A stretch of DNA of 9,277 nucleotides from DAIOFH01 sp036745875 (GTDB taxonomy: Bacteria > Planctomycetota > SZUA-567): contig DAIOFH010000149.1 in assembly GCA_036745875.1 (NCBI GenBank), forward strand, positions 1 to 9,277, given 5' to 3'. The translations under genes and the position numbers were made by a program. Under the pieces are notes generated by a model. That model was not told the origin of the DNA. It did no database searches and saw nothing but the letters and a program-made list of their open reading frames with translations. This document shows, in pieces, positions 6,941-9,277 of the stretch. The number at the start of each line of letters is the position of its first letter. The first letter of the stretch is position 1.

Positions 6941-7207
6941 CTAAATGCCCATGAGCTGGTTCAGGGCTGCGTCAAGGGCTTTGTCCAGTTTCTCAGGCGT
7001 AAAATATGTCCCGTCATTAACCTGGGAGCGGATGGCCATCACTTTGTCCATCCTAATGCCTTCGATACCCTTGAGACGCATCACGTCGGAAGAAATCTCG
7101 ACCGAGTCGGTTGCCTTGGCCGGTTCAGACATCCGGTAGGCATTCTTGATCTTCTTCGCGGGATGCATGCCCCCCATGCTGTTCACGCCATGTACATGAT
7201 CAACCAT
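6941..7207 (-). CDS. flgM: FlgM-like anti-sigma-28 factor
   Basis: FlgM binds FliA (sigma28) and holds back late flagellar genes until the hook-basal body is complete and FlgM is exported. This 88-aa protein has the family pattern: an N-terminal part without strong fold signals (about 1-35), then DSVEISSDVMRL (34-45) and the sigma-binding helical region MDKVMAIRSQVNDGTYFTPEKLDKALDAAL (53-82), where KV..IR..V.DGTY is the hallmark. The position immediately downstream of fliA is strong supporting context. The start ATG has a good ribosome-binding site, GGGGAGA, about 5 nt upstream on the - strand. It has its own promoter in the 140-bp gap to fliA and ends at an intrinsic terminator, so it can be expressed independently of FliA. 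Sequence similarity alone would be modest; with fliA adjacent, the call is good. Confidence 0.85.
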   Translation of the reverse strand: MVDHVHGVNSMGGMHPAKKIKNAYRMSEPAKATDSVEISSDVMRLKGIEGIRMDKVMAIRSQVNDGTYFTPEKLDKALDAALNQLMGI

Positions 7208-7259
7208 ATTTTCTCCCCATCTCTCACGCGACCGGATTGCCCGACCGCTTTCTCACACT

Positions 7260-7291
7260 GATAATAACTATACATGTCCGATAATAGCTAT
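7260..7291. repeat. two 12-bp direct repeats over the flgM promoter
   Basis: GATAATAACTAT (7260-7271) and GATAATAGCTAT (7280-7291) agree at 11 of 12 positions and start 20 bp apart, close to two helical turns. The first overlaps the -10 box and the second the edge of the -35 box of the flgM promoter. The arrangement looks like a paired operator, but the sequence is AT-rich and chance similarity cannot be excluded. Confidence 0.45.
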
Positions 7292-7295
7292 TCAA
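7267..7295 (-). promoter_or_regulatory. putative sigma70-type promoter of flgM
   Basis: On the - strand, TTGAAT (7290-7295) and TATAGT (7267-7272) are 17 bp apart, 59 bp upstream of the flgM start. A second possible -35, TTGACT (7302-7307), pairs with TATTAT (7281-7286) only at a short 15-bp spacing. No sigma28-type box (TAAA / GCCGATAA) in the right orientation is seen. Confidence 0.55.
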
Positions 7296-7347
7296 GATGC
7301 TAGTCAATTTTTTTTGAATAAATGTCGAATGGGCATAAATCAATCGA

Positions 7348-8160
7348 TCACACCGGAATCCCGGATGCCGCGAGGCGCTTGCGGATTTTTTGAATCATTG
7401 CGCCGTGGATTTGGCAAACGCGGCTCTCCGTCACATTCAAAAGGTCTCCGATTTCCTTGAGCGTCAACTCTTCATCGTAGTACATGACGACAAGTTGTTT
7501 TTCTTTTTCAGTCAGCATCTCCATGACTTTTTCAATAATCTCTTCCGCTTCAAGGCGGGCGCCGGGGCTGTCGTCGCGATTGGCGAGAAGGATGTCTTCG
7601 AGGGACTTCCTACCGCCGCCGGGACCGTTGTCGGAAAGGCTGATCCTTCGCGCAGCCTGGGAACCCATTTCCGCATCCCAGTATTCGTCCATGGTGAGGC
7701 CCGCACCTTCGGCGATTTCCTCGGGGGAGGCGAAGGAGTTTTTACTTAATAATTCTGATTCAACGCGCTCTATGCGGCTAACCCTGTCGCGAACCACGCG
7801 GCCAAGGACATCATGGGAACGGAGTTCGTCCAGTACCGATCCGCGGATCCTTGTTATGGCGTATGTGGTGAATTTGGCGTCCCTGGACGAATCATATCTG
7901 TCTATCGCCGACACCAGACCCACATACCCGGCGGAATAGAGGTCTTCCCTCGAAATGAACGAGGGGAGGTTAATGGCCATCCTGGACACGGTGATCTTCA
8001 CCAGCGGCAGATAGCTGTCAACCAACGCCTCGTATGCTTCGCGGTCGCCCTCCCGGTACTCTTTCCACAATTTGTCCCTAACGGAATCGTCCAGTATTGG
8101 ATCGCCGTCCCGGTCTGGTTCAGAGTTATTTTTATTATTGCCAAGGTTTTTGGCTGCCAT
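7348..8160 (-). CDS. fliA: RNA polymerase sigma factor FliA/WhiG type (sigma28)
   Basis: FliA directs RNA polymerase to late flagellar, motility and chemotaxis promoters. The 270-aa protein has the sigma70-family layout without region 1: region 2 at about 46-116, with DLYSAGYVGLVSAIDRYD (73-90) and KFTTYAITRIRGSVLDELR (96-114); region 3 at about 119-165, with RVSRIERVESEL and SPEEIAEGAGL; and region 4 at about 205-265, with the helix-turn-helix LTLKEIGDLLNVTESRVCQIHGAMI (232-256). RGSVLDELR and TESRVCQIH are typical of the FliA/WhiG group and not of sporulation or stress sigma factors. A FlgM homologue directly downstream confirms the flagellar role. The first 25 residues are polar and Asn/Asp-rich. 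No good ribosome-binding site precedes the ATG, which is unusual here. A 5' leader of about 108 nt with a hairpin lies upstream. Confidence 0.93.
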   Translation of the reverse strand: MAAKNLGNNKNNSEPDRDGDPILDDSVRDKLWKEYREGDREAYEALVDSYLPLVKITVSRMAINLPSFISREDLYSAGYVGLVSAIDRYDSSRDAKFTTYAITRIRGSVLDELRSHDVLGRVVRDRVSRIERVESELLSKNSFASPEEIAEGAGLTMDEYWDAEMGSQAARRISLSDNGPGGGRKSLEDILLANRDDSPGARLEAEEIIEKVMEMLTEKEKQLVVMYYDEELTLKEIGDLLNVTESRVCQIHGAMIQKIRKRLAASGIPV

Positions 8161-8220
8161 GCAAAACCAATCTTCGAGTGTCTTGGGAATCGTATACTCA
8201 TAATTTCTTGAAAACGACGG

Positions 8221-8249
8221 TTTCTTTCAGCCAAAGGCTGACAAAGAAA
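8221..8249 (-). promoter_or_regulatory. hairpin in the fliA 5' leader
   Basis: TTTCTT-TCAGCC (8221-8232) and GGCTGA-CA-AAGAAA (8236-8249) form a 12-bp imperfect inverted repeat with a 2-nt bulge and a 3-nt loop. On the - strand it would sit in the fliA leader, about 60 nt before the start codon. No T-run follows on either strand, so it does not look like a terminator. It may affect mRNA stability or translation, or be a protein-binding site. Confidence 0.5.
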
Positions 8250-8275
8250 AAATATTTTCCTTTTGATCCAGTCGC

Positions 8276-8303
8276 AGTATAATGGATTAACTAATATTTA
8301 CAA
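8276..8303 (-). promoter_or_regulatory. putative sigma70-type promoter of fliA
   Basis: On the - strand, TTGTAA (8298-8303) and TATACT (8276-8281) are 16 bp apart. The -10 box matches consensus at 5 of 6 positions and the -35 at 4 of 6. A start near 8269 would give a leader of about 108 nt. No other comparably good pair was found between here and the fliA start. Confidence 0.55.
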
Positions 8304-8354
8304 ATCAAAACAACGTGTGATTCGGCATTTTTCTCCTTGGCTCGACTTTTTTCC

Positions 8355-8383
8355 TTGACTCATGGGCCAACTATTAATTAAAT
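8355..8383 (+). promoter_or_regulatory. candidate promoter for a small RNA or leader transcript
   Basis: TTGACT (8355-8360; 5 of 6 to consensus) and TTAAAT (8378-8383; 4 of 6) are 17 bp apart within an AT-rich block. It faces the intrinsic terminator at 8453-8486, and no protein gene lies between. The weak -10 makes this tentative. Confidence 0.4.
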
Positions 8384-8389
8384 ATATTG

Positions 8390-8486
8390 AGTTCCAGCCG
8401 AATTTCCTTCATTAGGGGTATTTCCGGCCGGATACCGTGCTGCCAAAAGCCGCCGCACCGCTTCCGAAGAGCGGTGGGGTTTTTTT
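8390..8486 (+). ncRNA. candidate small RNA of about 97 nt
   Basis: A promoter-like pair upstream and an intrinsic terminator at the end delimit a short unit without a credible reading frame. Inside it, GGTAT (8417-8421) pairs with ATACC (8432-8436), and two further G-T pairs close a CCGGCC loop; the terminator stem follows 19 nt later. The neighbouring gene on the left, fliA, is on the other strand, so the terminator needs a short + strand transcript to act on (or one antisense to fliA). It does not resemble 6S, SRP or tmRNA as far as I can see. Alternatively it is an attenuated leader upstream of rpsD. The start position is only estimated. Confidence 0.4.
8453..8486 (+). terminator. intrinsic terminator between fliA and rpsD, + strand
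   Basis: CACCGCT (8456-8462) pairs perfectly with AGCGGTG (8470-8476) around a 7-nt loop, with two more C-G pairs beyond one mismatch. Seven T residues follow at 8480-8486. The orientation is + only. No + strand gene lies immediately upstream, so what it terminates is not obvious. Confidence 0.85.
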
Positions 8487-8492
8487 GCTTTT

Positions 8493-8521
8493 TTGACATA
8501 GATCTACCTATCGTACATGTT
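8493..8521 (+). promoter_or_regulatory. putative sigma70-type promoter of rpsD
   Basis: A perfect -35 box TTGACA (8493-8498) lies directly after the upstream terminator. The -10 is weaker: CATGTT (8516-8521) at 17 bp, or TACATG (8514-8519) at 15 bp. A start near 8527 would leave a leader of about 100 nt before the rpsD start, containing the pseudoknot region. Confidence 0.5.
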
Positions 8522-8544
8522 TTGTGTCGATAACGCATCAATGT

Positions 8545-8600
8545 CCGGAGCCATCTTGCTCCTGGTAGCCTCAAGTTGCCGATGCTCCGGTATTTGAGGT
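8545..8600 (+). promoter_or_regulatory. candidate pseudoknot leader of rpsD (S4 autoregulatory element)
   Basis: CCGGAGC (8545-8551) pairs perfectly with GCTCCGG (8584-8590), and ATC/GAT (8553-8555/8581-8583) extend the stem past a 1-nt bulge. Within the enclosed loop, 8568-8576 (core CCTCAA, 8569-8574) is complementary to 8592-8600 (core TTGAGG, 8594-8599). That gives nine consecutive pairs, seven Watson-Crick and two G-T, and so an H-type pseudoknot ending 16 nt before the GGAGG ribosome-binding site. GGAGC (8547-8551) can instead pair with a nearer GCTCC (8558-8562), giving a competing hairpin. S4 is known to repress translation by binding leader pseudoknots or complex folds in other bacteria. 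The pairing is seen in the sequence; the S4 role is inferred. Confidence 0.6.
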
Positions 8601-8626
8601 ATATTTTTTATATTTGGAGGAATTCT

Positions 8627-9226
8627 ATGGGCCGTTACATTGGACCCAGAACCAAGGTTTGCCGTCGTCTTGGTTTTATGATCTATGACAACACCAATGT
8701 TGAAAAAGCGTTTATGAAACGCGAACAAGAACCGTTCCGCCGCAAACAGTCGGAATATGGCCGCCGTCTTCTCGAGAAACAGAAGGTCATGTTCTATTAC
8801 GGCATGCGCGAGGGCCAGATGCGCAAGTTCTTCAATCTCGCCCGCCGTACCAAAGGCAACACTTCCAAGGCATTCCTGATTGCATGTGAACGTCGTCTCG
8901 ATAATGTCGTCTACTCGGCCGGCTTCGCCTCCTCCCGCGCCCAGGCCAGGCAGATAATCTGCCACGGCAATATCAGGATCAACGGTAAGCGCGTCGACAT
9001 CGCCAGCTACATGGTCGATACAGGCGATTCCATTACCATCTCAGACAGGCCCGGCGTCCGCAAGATCGTCAATGACATTGTCGAAAAGAAGTCCGGCTAT
9101 GTCGCTCCCGACTGGATCGCCGTCGATCCCAAGACCCTTACTGCAAAGATCGTCCGTCTGCCTGTCCGTGAAGACGTTCGTCTGCCTGTCAATGAACAGC
9201 TTCTGGTCGAATTTTACAGCAGGTAA
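8627..9226 (+). CDS. rpsD: 30S ribosomal protein S4
   Basis: S4 is a primary 16S rRNA-binding protein that nucleates assembly of the 30S body, and it is also a translational repressor in many bacteria. The 199-aa protein begins MGRYIGPRTKVCRRLG. It has the conserved SEYGRRLLEKQK (42-53) and YYGMREGQMRKFF (57-69), the S4 RNA-binding domain ERRLDNVVYSAGFASSRAQA (88-107) through HGNIRINGKRVDIASY (113-128), and the usual C-terminus NEQLLVEFYSR. Only C12 remains in the N-terminal region, so this is a form without a zinc ribbon. GGAGG at 8616-8620, 6 nt upstream, fixes the start; an in-frame ATG at 8576 lies inside the structured leader and has no such site. rpsD stands alone, outside the rpsM-rpsK-rpoA-rplQ cluster, with its own promoter-like sequence. 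CGTCTGCCTGTC occurs twice (9155-9166, 9179-9190), giving a duplicated RLPV near the end. Confidence 0.98.
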   Translation: MGRYIGPRTKVCRRLGFMIYDNTNVEKAFMKREQEPFRRKQSEYGRRLLEKQKVMFYYGMREGQMRKFFNLARRTKGNTSKAFLIACERRLDNVVYSAGFASSRAQARQIICHGNIRINGKRVDIASYMVDTGDSITISDRPGVRKIVNDIVEKKSGYVAPDWIAVDPKTLTAKIVRLPVREDVRLPVNEQLLVEFYSR

Positions 9227-9277
9227 CGACAGACTGGGTAAAACGAATTTTGTATTGCATAGGCCGCGCTACGCGCG

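Larger units (their letters stand above)
8161..8626. other. 466-bp intergenic region between divergent fliA and rpsD
   Basis: No credible protein gene is seen here. From left to right it holds the fliA leader with its hairpin, the fliA promoter, an AT-rich stretch with a promoter-like pair on the + strand, a candidate small RNA ending in an intrinsic terminator, then the rpsD promoter and structured leader. The density of regulatory signals is far higher than in the other gaps of the window. Confidence 0.7.

Noticed and set aside
6611..7261. 216-codon open frame on the + strand opposite the porin N-terminus and flgM
   Set aside because: It crosses the flgM terminator and the porin promoter, has no recognisable domain and no ribosome-binding site, and is antisense to two well-supported genes.
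7277..7284. TCCGATAA, close to the sigma28 -10 box, on the + strand near flgM
   Set aside because: It points toward fliA antisense, and no TAAA is found 15 bp upstream (CTGA instead).
8305..8328. 7-codon micro-ORF on the - strand with an AAGGAG ribosome-binding site, upstream of fliA
   Set aside because: It lies upstream of the predicted fliA promoter and is too short to distinguish from chance.
8362..8415. 17-codon + strand frame, possible leader peptide
   Set aside because: It has no ribosome-binding site and would start before the predicted transcript start.
8576..8626. N-terminal extension of S4 from an ATG at 8576
   Set aside because: It would translate the structured leader. S4 proteins begin at M-(G/A)-R-Y, and the GGAGG at 8616-8620 fits the 8627 start.
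9227..9277. GC-rich partial palindrome at the right edge (about 9263-9277) after rpsD
   Set aside because: It could be the first arm of a terminator, but the window ends before a second arm or T-run can be seen.

Overview
The window comes from a Gram-negative, flagellated bacterium of moderate GC content. The evidence is a secreted beta-barrel protein ending in Phe and a FliA-type sigma factor next to a FlgM-type anti-sigma factor. The ribosomal protein S4 lacks zinc-ribbon cysteines and has an SEYG/EKQK stretch, and the galactokinase carries a GNHTDYN signature. From memory of those families I suspect the Planctomycetota/Lentisphaerota/Verrucomicrobiota (PVC) group, but this is a guess. An HgdC-type activase hints at anaerobic metabolism.

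Layout, left half (all + strand). A tightly packed trio comes first: a stand-alone lipoyl-domain protein (80-322), an ApbE-type FAD:protein FMN transferase (323-1519, starting right after the lipoyl stop codon), and a BadF/BcrA/HgdC-type activase ATPase (1509-2300, overlapping apbE by 11 nt). A promoter-like sequence at 2322-2350 then precedes a GyrI-like effector-binding-domain protein (2435-2938). A lone STAS-domain protein (3011-3325), a YugP-like membrane zinc peptidase (3410-4126) and a galactokinase (4158-5339) follow.

Right half. On the - strand, read right to left, are fliA (8160-7348), flgM (7207-6941), an intrinsic terminator (6880-6848) and a porin (6750-5356). Convincing sigma70-type promoters lie upstream of fliA, flgM and the porin. 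The porin converges on galK with a 16-bp gap. On the + strand rpsD (8627-9226) stands alone, divergent from fliA.

The 466-bp region between fliA and rpsD has no credible protein gene but much structure. It holds the fliA promoter and a hairpin-bearing 5' leader, a promoter-to-terminator unit of about 97 nt that could be a small RNA, and the rpsD promoter and leader. The rpsD leader can fold as a pseudoknot (stem 8545-8551/8584-8590; loop 8568-8576 with 8592-8600) and also has a competing local hairpin. S4 is known to repress translation by binding mRNA pseudoknots, so this is a strong candidate for a lineage-specific S4 autoregulatory element. The other item of most interest is the lipoyl/ApbE/activase operon, whose joint function is unknown to me. 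No tRNA, rRNA, CRISPR array, insertion sequence or integrase was seen.
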